Shown in pieces: positions 1-8,556 of a stretch of 64,000 bases of DNA. Location: contig NZ_CP028158.1 in NCBI RefSeq assembly GCF_003030345.1, positions 6,944,001 through 7,008,000 of the forward strand, given 5' to 3'. The DNA comes from Plantactinospora sp. BC1 (GTDB taxonomy: Bacteria; Actinomycetota; Actinomycetes; Mycobacteriales; Micromonosporaceae). Numbering within the stretch: the first letter of the stretch is position 1; every line of letters begins with the position of its first letter. Under the pieces are notes generated by a model. The model worked only from the letters and a program-made list of their open reading frames with translations. It did no database searches and was not told the origin of the DNA. The translations under genes were made by a program, and so were the position numbers.

Positions 1-457
1 TCAGGTAGGTGATGACCAGACCGAACCGGGTGCCGTACAGGGTGATGCCGGTGAGCTGGTCGATGTTGACGTAGATGAGGAAGAGCGGCAGCAGGAAGAG
101 GATGCCGGGGAACATCTGGGTGGAGAGCACGGTGACCGAGAAGAGGGCCCGGCCGGGAAACCGGAACCGGCTGATCGCGTACGCGGCGAAGACCGCGACC
201 AGCACCGAGCAGACCGCGGCGGCGGTGGAGACCAGCACGCTGTTCAGGAAGTACCGGCCGAGCGGGATGGTCCGCCAGATCTCGGCGAACGGGCTCAGCG
301 TCAGCTCGGTCGGCCACCAGTGGAACTCGCCCTGCACGTCCCGCAGCGGTTTCGCCGCCGAGGTCGCCATCACGTAGAGCGGCAGCAGCACGATGACGGT
401 GAAGAAGGCCAGGCCCACCCAGCGGACCCAGCGGAACCAGCGGGGCTCAAACAGCAC
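1..457 (-). CDS. Carbohydrate ABC transporter permease, MalG type (3' end outside window)
   Basis: This is the second inner-membrane permease of a CUT1-type sugar importer. Translation from a GTG at 457 gives 152 residues starting MLFEPRWFRW, open to the window edge, so the C-terminal half (including the EAA loop that contacts the ATPase) is outside. A first membrane span (VGLAFFTVIVLLPLYVMA) is followed by a periplasmic loop and further spans (VLVSTAAAVCSVLVAVFAAY; VTVLSTQMFPGILFLLPLF). The TQMFPG and SRFRFPGR segments are typical of MalG-like permeases. The start lies 11 bp inside the end of the upstream permease gene, indicating translational coupling. Family assignment is firm; the sugar is unknown. 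Confidence 0.88.
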   Translation of the reverse strand, partial: MLFEPRWFRWVRWVGLAFFTVIVLLPLYVMATSAAKPLRDVQGEFHWWPTELTLSPFAEIWRTIPLGRYFLNSVLVSTAAAVCSVLVAVFAAYAISRFRFPGRALFSVTVLSTQMFPGILFLLPLFLIYVNIDQLTGITLYGTRFGLVITYL

Positions 458-1454
458 GGCGGCGCCTCCGGGAGGTCAGCAGCAGGTATCCGGTGGTGAG
501 CAGGAGCAGGAAGAGCAGCAGCAACACGGACATCGCCGAGCCGAGCCCGAAGTTCCAGGTGACGAAGGAGGACTGGTAGATGTGCACCGATATCAGGTCG
601 GCCTGGTCCGGCGTCGCCTCGCCGAACAGCACGAACGGGGTGGTGAAGTCGTTGAACGTCCAGAGGAAGAGCACCAGCGCCAGCACCAGGTTGACCGGTC
701 GCAGCATCGGCAGGGTGACCCGGCGGATCTGCTGCGCCGGCCCGGCGCCGTCGATCGCCGCCGCCTCGTATAGCTCGGTCGGGATGTTCTGCATCCCGGC
801 CATGATGATCAGGAAGGCGAACGGCCAGTGCCGCCAGATCGACACCATCACCACGGCGACGAAGCTGCGGTCGCCGAGCAGCCAGAACGCCCGGTCGTCG
901 GTGAGGTGCAGGTTCTCCACCAGCAGGTGGTTGAGCATCCCGTTGTCCCGCTGGAGCAGGAAGTTCCAGGCGATCACCGCGGCGTACCCGGGCAGCGCGT
1001 ACGGGACGAGGAAGAGGGTGCGCAGCAGTCCCCGGCTGCGCATCGGGCGCTGGAGCAGCAGGGCGGCGACGAAGCCGAGCAGCCACGAGCCGGCGACCGC
1101 CAGCAGGGCGTACGCCAGGGTGATCCAGAGCGAGCGGAGCAGCGCGGCACCGATCGCGGAGTCGACGTCGAGCGCCACCCGGTAGTTGCGCAGTCCCGCC
1201 CAGGGTGCCGCCGACCAGTTGCGGATGAAGAACTGGGTCAGTTCGCGGAAGCTCATCCAGACGCCGACGGCCATCGGCACCAGGTGGACCAGCAACTCCA
1301 GTACGAACGCCGGCAGCAAGAGCAGGTACGCCAGGCCGGGCCGGCGCCAACCGGCACCGGCCCGACGACGTGCCCCGGCCGTCCCGGGGCGGTCGGCTGC
1401 CCCGGCCGCCTCGGGGCGGTCACGTACCCCGGTCGAGCCGGGGTGGTCAGCCAC
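447..1454 (-). CDS. Carbohydrate ABC transporter permease, MalF type
   Basis: First permease of the same CUT1 importer, 335 residues from a GTG whose start overlaps the stop of the binding-protein gene by 8 bp (GTGGCTGA). An AGGAG about 10 nt upstream supports this start over the longer frame open to 1523, which would run 77 bp into the preceding gene. The protein has about six membrane spans. The cytoplasmic EAA-type loop ELYEAAAIDGAGPAQQIRRV, which docks the ATP-binding subunit, is present. No ATPase gene is visible, so this system probably uses a shared MsiK-like ATPase encoded elsewhere, as is common in actinomycetes (inference). Confidence 0.93.
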   Translation of the reverse strand: MADHPGSTGVRDRPEAAGAADRPGTAGARRRAGAGWRRPGLAYLLLLPAFVLELLVHLVPMAVGVWMSFRELTQFFIRNWSAAPWAGLRNYRVALDVDSAIGAALLRSLWITLAYALLAVAGSWLLGFVAALLLQRPMRSRGLLRTLFLVPYALPGYAAVIAWNFLLQRDNGMLNHLLVENLHLTDDRAFWLLGDRSFVAVVMVSIWRHWPFAFLIIMAGMQNIPTELYEAAAIDGAGPAQQIRRVTLPMLRPVNLVLALVLFLWTFNDFTTPFVLFGEATPDQADLISVHIYQSSFVTWNFGLGSAMSVLLLLFLLLLTTGYLLLTSRRRRRAV

Positions 1455-2757
1455 CGGTGCCCATCTCCTGCTGGGCCTTTTCCAGCGCCGCCGCGATCTC
1501 CGGTTCACCGACCGGCTGTCCACTGGCGACCTTGGTGAACAGGTCCCGCATCCCGCTGCCGACCGTGGTCTCGAACTTGCTCTCCTCGGGGACCTGGGGC
1601 AGCGGCGCGGCGGTGTTGCCGAGTACGTCCTGGAAGACCTTGATCAGCGGGGTCTGGAAGGCGGGGTCGTCGTAGGCGTCCTTGACCACCGGCAGCGAGC
1701 CGAACGCCTTGTTGAGGATCCGCTGCTCCTCGCTGCTGGTCAGGAACTTCACCAGTTCGAGCGCGCCGTCCCGGTTGTCGGTGTTCTTGAAGATCGAGAC
1801 GTTGATCCCGGCCACGTGGCTGTTCACCCGCCGGCCGCCGGCCGGCAGCGGGTCGGCGATCGGGATCGGGGCGACACCGTACTCGTCGGGCTTCATCCCG
1901 GCGGCGGCGAGCAGGCTCATCGCGTTGCTCTGCCAGAGCAGCATCGCGGCCTTGCCCTTGGCGAAGTCACCGATCGGCTGGTTCGGCGTGCTGTACTCGG
2001 CGTTGCTGGGGTTGGCGATCCTGTGGGTGGCCATGAAGTCGATGTACTGCTTGACCGCCATGACGTGGTGATGCCCGGTGAAGTGCGGCTTGCCGGCGTC
2101 GTCGAAGAATTCCGCCCCGTGCTGCTGGCCGAAGATGAAGGCGTGGTGCGCGTTCTCGGTGTAGCTCGCCCCCTCGACCGCCAGCCCCCACTGGTCGCCC
2201 TTGGTCAGCTTCTTTCCGGCGGCGACGAACTCGGTCCAGTTCTTCGGCGGGCTGTCGATGCCGGCCTCGGCGAAGAGCCGCTTGTGGTAGAAGAGCCCGT
2301 ACGCCAGGCCGTAGAGCGGGACCGAGGTAGGCGGCTGTCCGGCGGCGCCGGTCGCCGAGAAGCTCGGCCCGAGGAACCGGGCGGGGCCGCCGAGCGGCTC
2401 CAACTCCGCGGACTCGAACGGCAGGAACGCCCCCGTGGCCTGCAACGAGGCGGACCAGGTGTTGCCGATGTTGAGTACGTCGGGTCCCTGCCCGGAGGTG
2501 GTCGCGGCCAGGATCCGGTTGAGCAGGTCCGGCCAGCCGATCACCTCCAGCTCGACCTTGATCCCGGTCTGCTGGGTGAACTTGTCGAGTTCCGGTTGCA
2601 GGACCTTCCGGTCCTCGTCCAGGCTCGGCCCCTGGTTGCTGGCCCAGTAGGTGAGGGTCTTGCCGTCGCCACCGCCACCGCCGTCGTCGCCGCAGGCGGC
2701 CAGCGGCATCAGCAGCAACACCGCCGCAGCGGTCGCGCCGACCTTCCGAAATCGCAT
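1447..2757 (-). CDS. Extracellular sugar-binding lipoprotein of ABC importer
   Basis: Solute-binding protein (436 residues) that delivers a carbohydrate to the two permeases downstream. It has a lipoprotein signal peptide ending in the lipobox LAAC (Cys22), followed by an Asp/Gly-rich tether. The mature part reads as a family 1 extracellular binding protein (LTYWASNQGP near the start, GQGPDVLNIGNTW, FAKGKAAMLLWQSN, VAGINVSIFKNTDN), of normal length. It is first in the operon and is preceded by a promoter carrying a palindromic operator. Identity of the ligand cannot be read from the sequence. Confidence 0.94.
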   Translation of the reverse strand: MRFRKVGATAAAVLLLMPLAACGDDGGGGGDGKTLTYWASNQGPSLDEDRKVLQPELDKFTQQTGIKVELEVIGWPDLLNRILAATTSGQGPDVLNIGNTWSASLQATGAFLPFESAELEPLGGPARFLGPSFSATGAAGQPPTSVPLYGLAYGLFYHKRLFAEAGIDSPPKNWTEFVAAGKKLTKGDQWGLAVEGASYTENAHHAFIFGQQHGAEFFDDAGKPHFTGHHHVMAVKQYIDFMATHRIANPSNAEYSTPNQPIGDFAKGKAAMLLWQSNAMSLLAAAGMKPDEYGVAPIPIADPLPAGGRRVNSHVAGINVSIFKNTDNRDGALELVKFLTSSEEQRILNKAFGSLPVVKDAYDDPAFQTPLIKVFQDVLGNTAAPLPQVPEESKFETTVGSGMRDLFTKVASGQPVGEPEIAAALEKAQQEMGTGG

Positions 2758-2809
2758 GTCTACCCCCAGGACACCATCGCCGGAGCGGTCGGCGAGCCGC
2801 CGATCGTCA

Positions 2810-2845
2810 TCGATAAATGGAAATCTATCGAATAGTGTCTGTCAA
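2810..2845 (-). promoter_or_regulatory. Promoter with palindromic operator for the sugar ABC operon
   Basis: On the minus strand a consensus -35 box TTGACA (2845-2840) is followed by the inverted repeat TCGATA-N10-TATCGA (2810-2831), which spans the spacer/-10 zone. The start codon is about 50 nt downstream. The local sequence is much more AT-rich than its surroundings. The placement fits repression by a LacI- or GntR-type sugar regulator; no regulator gene is adjacent, so the partner is unknown. Confidence 0.6.
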
Positions 2846-2914
2846 ACCCCTGCGGGATCGCCATCCTCGACCGGCCGCGCCCGGCGGCACACCGGCCGGC
2901 GACCCGGGAACGGC

Positions 2915-2950
2915 GACGCCGCCGGCGAGCGGATGCTCACCGGCGGCGTC
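2915..2950 (-). terminator. Hairpin terminator after the beta-propeller gene
   Basis: A perfect 11-bp stem (GACGCCGCCGG at 2915-2925 with CCGGCGGCGTC at 2940-2950) continues, after one mismatch, into GAGC/GCTC with a 4-nt GGAT loop. It lies 29 bp beyond the stop of the minus-strand gene ending at 2979 and before the promoter of the sugar operon. There is no U-tract, as is usual in actinomycetes. Confidence 0.65.
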
Positions 2951-2978
2951 GGAGACGGATCGGGTACGACCGACCGCG

Positions 2979-3902
2979 CTACGGCTTCGGGATGGCCACC
3001 GCCGTGTAGGTGGTCTCCGGCGTCGGCGGGGTGCTGAACCGCGCGTTCGGCAGATAGAGCCGGTTGCCGTACGAGGCGACCGTGGTCGGGATGTCGAACC
3101 GGGGATCGGTCAACCGGGCGACGATCCGCCCCGAGCGACCGTCCGACGACATCCGGAGTACGGCCACCGTGTTGAGCCGGTTCAGCACGGCGTAGAGCGT
3201 GCGGCCCTCCAGCAGCAGCCCGTCGCCGTTGGTGAGGAGTTCCCCGCCCAGGTCCACCTGCCGGGCCACCCCGGAGGAGGGGTCCACCCGGAACAGCAGC
3301 CCGGTGTTGGACTGCACCACCAGCAGCGCCCGGCCGTCCGGTGTCCGGCAGATGCCGTTGGCGTTGTTCCCGGTGGTGTAGACGATGTCCCCGGTCAGCG
3401 GCAGGTTGCGGACCGTCGCCCGCCGGCCGGTCGACACGACGTACAGCACCGGGTTCTGCGAGTCGGTGAAGTACGCCGAGTGCGGGGTCAGCACCACGTC
3501 GTTGACGAAGCTGGTGCCGGTGGTGAAGCTGAGGTCGGCGAGCAGCCGGCCGCTCCAGGCGTCCACGATCCGGCCGGTGCCGGCCGTACCACCGGCGACG
3601 AAGAGCCGGCCCCTGCCGTCCAGCTTCAGCCCGATCGACGGGAAGCCCGCCCCCGGCCCCTGGCTGAGGACCCGACCCTTGCCGGTGGCCAGGTTGACCC
3701 GGTAGATCGAGCCGTCGGCCCGGGAACCGAAGTACGCGAACGGCAGCTCGCCGATCGTGATCCCCTCCGGCATCCAACCGTCGGGCAGGTCGAACGTGTC
3801 GGGGAACAGCCTGCCGGAGTGCGCGCTCGCCTTCTCCGGGGTACCGACCGCGGCGGCGATCCCCAGCGCGGCGAAGCCGGTCAGGACATTACGTCGGATC
3901 AT
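2979..3902 (-). CDS. Secreted SMP-30/gluconolactonase-like beta-propeller protein
   Basis: Predicted exported protein of 307 residues. I start it at the ATG at 3902, preceded by GGAG; a longer frame is open to 3974 but reads as non-protein-like. The N-terminus MIRRNVLTGF... has twin arginines and a hydrophobic stretch ending ASA near residue 27, so Tat export is likely. The mature part shows repeated propeller-type blades (FAYFGSRADGSIYRVNLATGKG, GICRTPDGRALLVVQSNTGL, LLEGRTLYAVLNRLNTVAVL), resembling the SMP-30/gluconolactonase/LRE group. The NGICRTPDG and NDVVLTPHS segments match positions that bind metal in that group. The reaction is not established. Confidence 0.75.
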   Translation of the reverse strand: MIRRNVLTGFAALGIAAAVGTPEKASAHSGRLFPDTFDLPDGWMPEGITIGELPFAYFGSRADGSIYRVNLATGKGRVLSQGPGAGFPSIGLKLDGRGRLFVAGGTAGTGRIVDAWSGRLLADLSFTTGTSFVNDVVLTPHSAYFTDSQNPVLYVVSTGRRATVRNLPLTGDIVYTTGNNANGICRTPDGRALLVVQSNTGLLFRVDPSSGVARQVDLGGELLTNGDGLLLEGRTLYAVLNRLNTVAVLRMSSDGRSGRIVARLTDPRFDIPTTVASYGNRLYLPNARFSTPPTPETTYTAVAIPKP

Positions 3903-4041
3903 GGGCGTTCTCCATCCGTACTCCTGAGTCTGTCGCAGTGCCGGAGGGCACTGGTCGCGCGAGAAGACACGCACGGGCGGATCGACGGGTTCAACTGCGG
4001 TCGGGATCGACCGACTGCCGGGACGAGGCGGCGGCCCGGTC

Positions 4042-4803
4042 CTACTCGTCGGCCGCGTCGTGGGCGAGCAGCGCGAGCTGGATCCGGTTGTCCAGGTCGA
4101 GCTTGGCCAGCGCGCTGGAGACGTACGCCTTGACCGTGCCGACGGAGAGGAACAGCCGGTCGGCGATCTCGCCGTTCGACAGCCCCTCGGCCACCGCCAC
4201 CGCGACCGCCCGCTCCCGTTCGGAGAGCAGCCCGAACCGTTCCCGGGCCTGCTGCCGGCGCTGGTCCGTACGGCGGTGCGGGGCGACGCCCGCCACGTGG
4301 TCGATCAGGGTACGGGCGACCGTCGGGGAGAGTACCGGCTCACCGGCGGCGGCCCGGCGCACCGCGTCGACGATCTGCTCCGGCGGGGTGTGCTTGACCA
4401 GGAATCCGGCCGCGCCGTTGCGGAGCGCGTCGAGGATCGTCGCGTCGGCGTCGAAGGTGGTCAGCACGATGACCTCCGGACGGTGCCCGGATCGGGCGGT
4501 GATCGCCCGGGTCGCCGCGATCCCGTCGAGCAGCGGCATCCGGACGTCCATCAGCACCACGTCCGGGCGCAGCCGGGTCACCGCGTCGGCGACGTCGGCA
4601 CCGTCCGCCGCCTCGCCGACGATCTCGATGTCGGGTGCCCCGCCGAGCATCAGCCGCAGCCCGGTCCGGACCAGCGCATCATCGTCGACGAGCAGTACCC
4701 GGATGGCCGGCTCGACACCCGACGCGGGGGGCTGGCGACCCGTCGCCGCCGGCTCGGCATCCGGTGCGGGCGGCTGGTGGCCCGGTGCGTCGCCCGGAGT
4801 CAT
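4042..4803 (-). CDS. NarL/LuxR-family response regulator
   Basis: Cytoplasmic DNA-binding response regulator (253 residues). After a Pro/Ala-rich N-terminal extension of about 33 residues comes a receiver domain with the acidic pocket VDDD (residues 39-42), the phosphoacceptor Asp86 in LMDVRMP, and the conserved Lys in FLVKHTP. A C-terminal LuxR-type helix-turn-helix follows (LLSERERAVAVAVAEGLSNGEIADRLFLSVGTVK). The gene overlaps the sensor kinase gene by 4 bp (ATGA), so the two form a coupled pair. The N-terminal extension is unusual for the family; a start near EPAIRVLLVDDD is possible. Confidence 0.95.
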   Translation of the reverse strand: MTPGDAPGHQPPAPDAEPAATGRQPPASGVEPAIRVLLVDDDALVRTGLRLMLGGAPDIEIVGEAADGADVADAVTRLRPDVVLMDVRMPLLDGIAATRAITARSGHRPEVIVLTTFDADATILDALRNGAAGFLVKHTPPEQIVDAVRRAAAGEPVLSPTVARTLIDHVAGVAPHRRTDQRRQQARERFGLLSERERAVAVAVAEGLSNGEIADRLFLSVGTVKAYVSSALAKLDLDNRIQLALLAHDAADE

Positions 4804-6185
4804 GCCGGCCAGGGTAGCCGGGTGGAGAGCCGGAACGTCCCGCCGACCACGCCGTGCTCGATGGTCCCGCCGTCCAGGGCCAGCCGCTCGGCGAGCCCGG
4901 TCAGCCCGGCACCGGCCCCGGGCAGGTCGGCGGCCGCCCGCGGCGACGGCAACGGATTGCTGATCGTGGCGACGACGCCGGTACCGGGATCGACCTCGAC
5001 CCGTACCGTCACCTCGGCCCGGCCGGCGTGCTTCCGGGCGTTGGTCAGTCCTTCCTGGACGGTGCGGTAGACCGTACGCTGCACCGCCGGGCGGAGTGAC
5101 TCGGCCGCACCGGGCGCGCAGACCATCTCGAACGCGACCCGCTGACCCGCCGCCTGTGCCTCCTGGACCAGTCGGAAGATGTCGGCCAGCCTCGGCTGCG
5201 GTGCCGAACGGTGCGACGCCGACCGTTCGGCCGTACCGGTTTCCGGGTCCGGCCCGCTCCCGCCGTTGCGGTCCCCCCGCTCCGGCCGGAGTACGGCGAG
5301 TACGTCGCCCAGCTCGACGAGGGCCTGCCGGGCGTTGTCCCGGATCACCTCGATCGCCCCGCCGACCTCTCCCGGCTTGAGTGGGACACCCGCCCCCGCG
5401 TCGGCCTGGGTCGTCCGGTACGCCAGCGCGCCCGCGTGCACCGAGATCAGCGAGATCCGGTGCGCGAGTACGTCGTGCATCTCCCGGGCGATCCGCTCCC
5501 GTTCCGCCCGGCGGGCTCCGGCCAGCCGCTGCCGGTGTTCGTCACGCGCCCGGTCGACCTCGCGACGCAGGTTGGCGATCAGCTCCCGCCGGGCCCGGAC
5601 CGCGATCCCCCAGCCGAGCGGCACCAGATACATCAGCAGGATCAGCGTCATGTATGCCCCCCGGGTGACGCCGGGCGGCGGATTCTCGTACCCGAACAAC
5701 AGCGACGGCACCAGGTGCAGCACGGTGACCAGCGTGGCCGGCAGCCAGTTGCGGTGCACCGCGACGGTGAGCACCATGACCAGGGCCGCGCCGAGCCCGG
5801 TTGCCGCCAGCGCCATGATCAGCACCATCGCGATGCCGAGCAGGATCGGGAAGCGCCGCCGCCACCACAGGGTCAGGCAGCCGACCGCGCCGACCCAGGG
5901 GTCGATCGTGATCATCCAACCGGGGATCGTGTCGACGTAGTGCAGCGGAGCGCTGCGCCAGGTCCACACCCCGTAGAGCACCGCCAGGCCGAAGAGCACA
6001 GAATCCACGACCCAGTCCCGGACGCTGCGCCGCGCCCTGTCGCGCCGCGCCCTGTCGCGCCGCGCCCTGTCGCGCCGCGTCTCGTCGCGCCGCCTCTCGT
6101 CGCCGGGGTCGGTGTGGGCGGTCCGGGCCGGCGCGGCGGCGGTCCGGCCTCGACCGGGCCACCGAACGCGTCGGGCCAGCTCCAT
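4800..6185 (-). CDS. Sensor histidine kinase, HisKA_3 type
   Basis: Membrane sensor (461 residues) that phosphorylates the overlapping downstream regulator. A charged N-terminal tail is followed by several membrane spans (about residues 60-180), a short cytoplasmic helix (LRREVDRARDEHRQRLAGAR) and the HisKA_3 box REMHDVLAHRISLISVHAG with its phosphoacceptor His near residue 237. The HATPase_c part has the N-box NARKHAG and G-box GAGAGLTGLAERL. Residues about 30-55 are an Arg/Asp-rich repeat [DRARR]n encoded by a 15-bp tandem repeat, which is unusual. The signal sensed is unknown; no extracellular domain is evident. Confidence 0.94.
   Translation of the reverse strand: MELARRVRWPGRGRTAAAPARTAHTDPGDERRRDETRRDRARRDRARRDRARRSVRDWVVDSVLFGLAVLYGVWTWRSAPLHYVDTIPGWMITIDPWVGAVGCLTLWWRRRFPILLGIAMVLIMALAATGLGAALVMVLTVAVHRNWLPATLVTVLHLVPSLLFGYENPPPGVTRGAYMTLILLMYLVPLGWGIAVRARRELIANLRREVDRARDEHRQRLAGARRAERERIAREMHDVLAHRISLISVHAGALAYRTTQADAGAGVPLKPGEVGGAIEVIRDNARQALVELGDVLAVLRPERGDRNGGSGPDPETGTAERSASHRSAPQPRLADIFRLVQEAQAAGQRVAFEMVCAPGAAESLRPAVQRTVYRTVQEGLTNARKHAGRAEVTVRVEVDPGTGVVATISNPLPSPRAAADLPGAGAGLTGLAERLALDGGTIEHGVVGGTFRLSTRLPWPA
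6027..6101. repeat. 15-bp tandem repeat inside the histidine kinase gene
   Basis: Five consecutive 15-bp units (GCGCCGCGCCCTGTC). The first three are identical and the last two diverged. The period keeps the frame and encodes the pentapeptide DRARR in the kinase's cytoplasmic N-terminal tail, so copy-number changes would alter tail length without a frameshift. Confidence 0.85.
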
Positions 6186-6262
6186 GCGCCGAGCCTACAA
6201 ACGGTCGGCCCGTCGCCGGTCTGGTCGATCGGCCAACAGCCCTGGCCAGCCGACCAGAACCG

Positions 6263-6937
6263 ATGGCCGACCGGCAGCGGCGCCGGGCCGGGTCCGTACC
6301 GCAACGTCCAAGGATGGGACAGCAGCAGCCGTACACCGGCGCACCGCCGACCGCCCCGGATCCGGACGACGGGGACTCCACCGGCCCGACCGTCGCGCCG
6401 TCGCCTCCGGTGGATTCCGCCGGGCCGGGCCCGGGGGTGGTGGCCGGGTCGATCGGGTTGCGCCCGCTGCGGCACCGGGTCGACCGCCGGGCCGTCGGCT
6501 GGTGGAGCACCCGGGTGATCTTCGGCGTCGCGCCGCTGGTCACGGTCCTTTCCATCGGGTACGCCGTGCTGCCCGCCGCCACCCGTGACTGGCTCGGCCC
6601 GATCCTGCTGGTGCTGGTACCGGCCTGGTTGGCATACCTGGCCGGGGTGCCGTCGTGGCGGTACGCCGTGCACGGTTGGGAGGTCACCCCGGAGGCCGTG
6701 TACGCGGTGTCGGGGTGGTTCGTCCGGGAGTGGCGGGCCGCCCCGATCTCTCGGATCCAGACCGTCGACACGGTCCGGGGACCGCTGGAACAGCTCTTCG
6801 GACTGGCCACGGTGACCGTGACGACGGCCTCGGCGAGCGGACCGGTCGTGTTGGTGGGACTCGACGCGGACCTCGCCGCGCGGACCGCCGAGCGGCTCAC
6901 CGAGATCGTCCGGCAGACGGCAGGGGACGCGACATGA
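6263..6937 (+). CDS. PH-domain (YdbS-like) membrane protein
   Basis: Membrane protein of 224 residues. A Pro/Gly-rich N-terminus is followed by two membrane spans (about residues 83-125) and a bacterial PH domain (bPH2, former DUF304): YAVHGWEVTPEAVYAVSGWFVREWRAAPISRIQTVDTVRGPLEQLFGLATVTV. The start is uncertain, since ATG codons at 6263 and 6314 are both possible and neither has a strong ribosome site. It overlaps the next gene by 4 bp (ATGA), the usual ydbS-ydbT arrangement. YdbS/YdbT proteins have been linked to membrane-stress phenotypes in Bacillus; here the function is inferred only from family. Confidence 0.87.
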   Translation: MADRQRRRAGSVPQRPRMGQQQPYTGAPPTAPDPDDGDSTGPTVAPSPPVDSAGPGPGVVAGSIGLRPLRHRVDRRAVGWWSTRVIFGVAPLVTVLSIGYAVLPAATRDWLGPILLVLVPAWLAYLAGVPSWRYAVHGWEVTPEAVYAVSGWFVREWRAAPISRIQTVDTVRGPLEQLFGLATVTVTTASASGPVVLVGLDADLAARTAERLTEIVRQTAGDAT

Positions 6938-8556
6938 CCGCGCCGTCCGAGACCGCGCGTGACTCGACTCCGGTGGCGGAGATCCCGTGGCGGCGGCTCG
7001 ACGCCCGGATCATCTGGGTCGACGGGCTCTTTGCGCTGCTGTCGCTCGTACCCGCCGGGTTGGCCCTGCTCGTCGCCGACGAGCCGGGCGCCTCGACGCT
7101 GATCCCGGTGCTCGCGGTGGCCGTGGGTGGGGTTGTCGGCGCGGCCCGGGACACCCTGCGCTGGGTCAAGACCCGGTATCGGCTGACCGAGGAGCTGGTG
7201 GAGCTGCGCACCGGCCTGCTGGTCCGGCAACACCGCGCGCTGCGCCGGGAGCGGATCCGCACCGTCAGCACGACGGCGCGGCTGCGGCACCGGCTCGCCG
7301 GGCTGCGGGTGCTCACCGTCGGGGTCGGCCAGCCGGGCGCGACCGGGTACGAGGCGTTGCAGCTCGACGCGGTCACCCGGACCGCCGCCGACGAACTCCG
7401 CCGCGAGCTGCTGGCCGGTTCGGCGGAGACGGTTTCCGGTGGTACCGGTGCCGAGCCCCCGGGTGAGCGGGTCTTCGCCCGAATTCGCTGGTCGTGGGTC
7501 TGCTACAACGTGTTCAGTGTCTGGGCGCTGGTCACGGCGGCGGGGCTGCTCTGGGGCGGCTACTGGCTGGCGCAGTCGTTCGGGTTCGACGCGGCCGGGT
7601 TCGTCGCCGGGCTGGTCGACTGGCGGGCCCTCGGTCCGTGGCGTACCGGTGCGATCGCGTTCGTCGCCGTCGGCGCGCTCGGGGTGCTGGGCATGGCGGT
7701 CGCGTTCGTGGCCGAAAACTGGGCCTTCCGGCTGGTACGCGTCGACACGCCGACCGGCGCGGTGCTGCGCACGTCGCAGGGGCTGTTCCGGACCCGGGAG
7801 GTGAACCGGGACGTCAGTCGGCTGCGTGGAGTGGAGATCTCGGAGCCGCTGCTCTGGCGGTGGATGGGGATGGCGGACACCAACGTCATCTCGACCGGGC
7901 TGACGATCTGGAGCATGACGCCGGCCACCACGATCCTGCCGCGCGGCCCGATCGGCGTGGCGCGGTCGGTGGCCGCCCGGGTGCTGGACCTCGACGCCGG
8001 GGCGAGCCCGTTCGCCGTACCGCTGCGTCGGCATCCGGTCGCCGCGCTGCGGCGGCGGATCGGCTGGGCGACGCTGGTCACGGTCGCGGTTACCGGGTTG
8101 CTGGCCTGGCTGGGCGGTCTCGTGGCGGCGCTGCCGTCCTGGCTGTGGTTGGTCGGGGTGGGGCTGTTGCCGCTGGCGCTGGGCGCGGCGGTGGTGGCGT
8201 GGCGGGCGCTCGGGCACGGCATCGTCGGCGAGTACCTGGTGGTTAGGTCCGGGCTGGTCAGCCGGAGCACGGCGACGCTGGCCCGTCCGGCGGTGATCGG
8301 TTGGCGGCTGCGCCAGTCGGTGCTGCAACGACGCCTCGGCCTGGCCACCCTCACCGCCACCACCGCCGCCGGCCACGGGCAGTACGCGGCGGCGGACATG
8401 CCTGCGGGGACCGTGGTCGACTTCGCCGAGCAGGTGGTACCCGGATTGCTCGCCCCGCTGGTCGGTGACGTGCCTGTCGAGCCGTCGCCTGTGTCGTCCG
8501 CCGCGCCGTCCCCGGACGCTTCACCTTTGGAGGAGACATGTCACCGCGTCGGCTGA
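6934..8556 (+). CDS. PH-domain (YdbT-like) membrane protein with repeated bPH2 domains
   Basis: Membrane protein of 540 residues starting MTAPSETARDS at an ATG overlapping the preceding stop. Three bPH2-type modules follow membrane hairpins, each with the pattern RxxxVRTGLLVRxxRxxxRxRIxxV: TEELVELRTGLLVRQHRALRRERIRTVST, then VLRTSQGLFRTREVNRDVSRLRGVEI, then LVVRSGLVSRSTATLARPAVIGWRLRQS. Length and triple-domain order match YdbT. It is translationally coupled to the YdbS-like gene upstream and overlaps the DUF998 gene downstream by 19 bp. Confidence 0.9.
   Translation: MTAPSETARDSTPVAEIPWRRLDARIIWVDGLFALLSLVPAGLALLVADEPGASTLIPVLAVAVGGVVGAARDTLRWVKTRYRLTEELVELRTGLLVRQHRALRRERIRTVSTTARLRHRLAGLRVLTVGVGQPGATGYEALQLDAVTRTAADELRRELLAGSAETVSGGTGAEPPGERVFARIRWSWVCYNVFSVWALVTAAGLLWGGYWLAQSFGFDAAGFVAGLVDWRALGPWRTGAIAFVAVGALGVLGMAVAFVAENWAFRLVRVDTPTGAVLRTSQGLFRTREVNRDVSRLRGVEISEPLLWRWMGMADTNVISTGLTIWSMTPATTILPRGPIGVARSVAARVLDLDAGASPFAVPLRRHPVAALRRRIGWATLVTVAVTGLLAWLGGLVAALPSWLWLVGVGLLPLALGAAVVAWRALGHGIVGEYLVVRSGLVSRSTATLARPAVIGWRLRQSVLQRRLGLATLTATTAAGHGQYAAADMPAGTVVDFAEQVVPGLLAPLVGDVPVEPSPVSSAAPSPDASPLEETCHRVG

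Noticed and set aside
370-1350. 326-codon frame over the MalF-type permease
   Set aside because: Out of frame with the clear permease at 447-1454; Arg/Pro-rich and lacks membrane segments.
5542-8376. 944-codon minus-strand frame opposite the PH-domain genes
   Set aside because: Low-complexity Arg/Pro/Gln composition and antisense to well-supported genes; a typical high-GC shadow frame.
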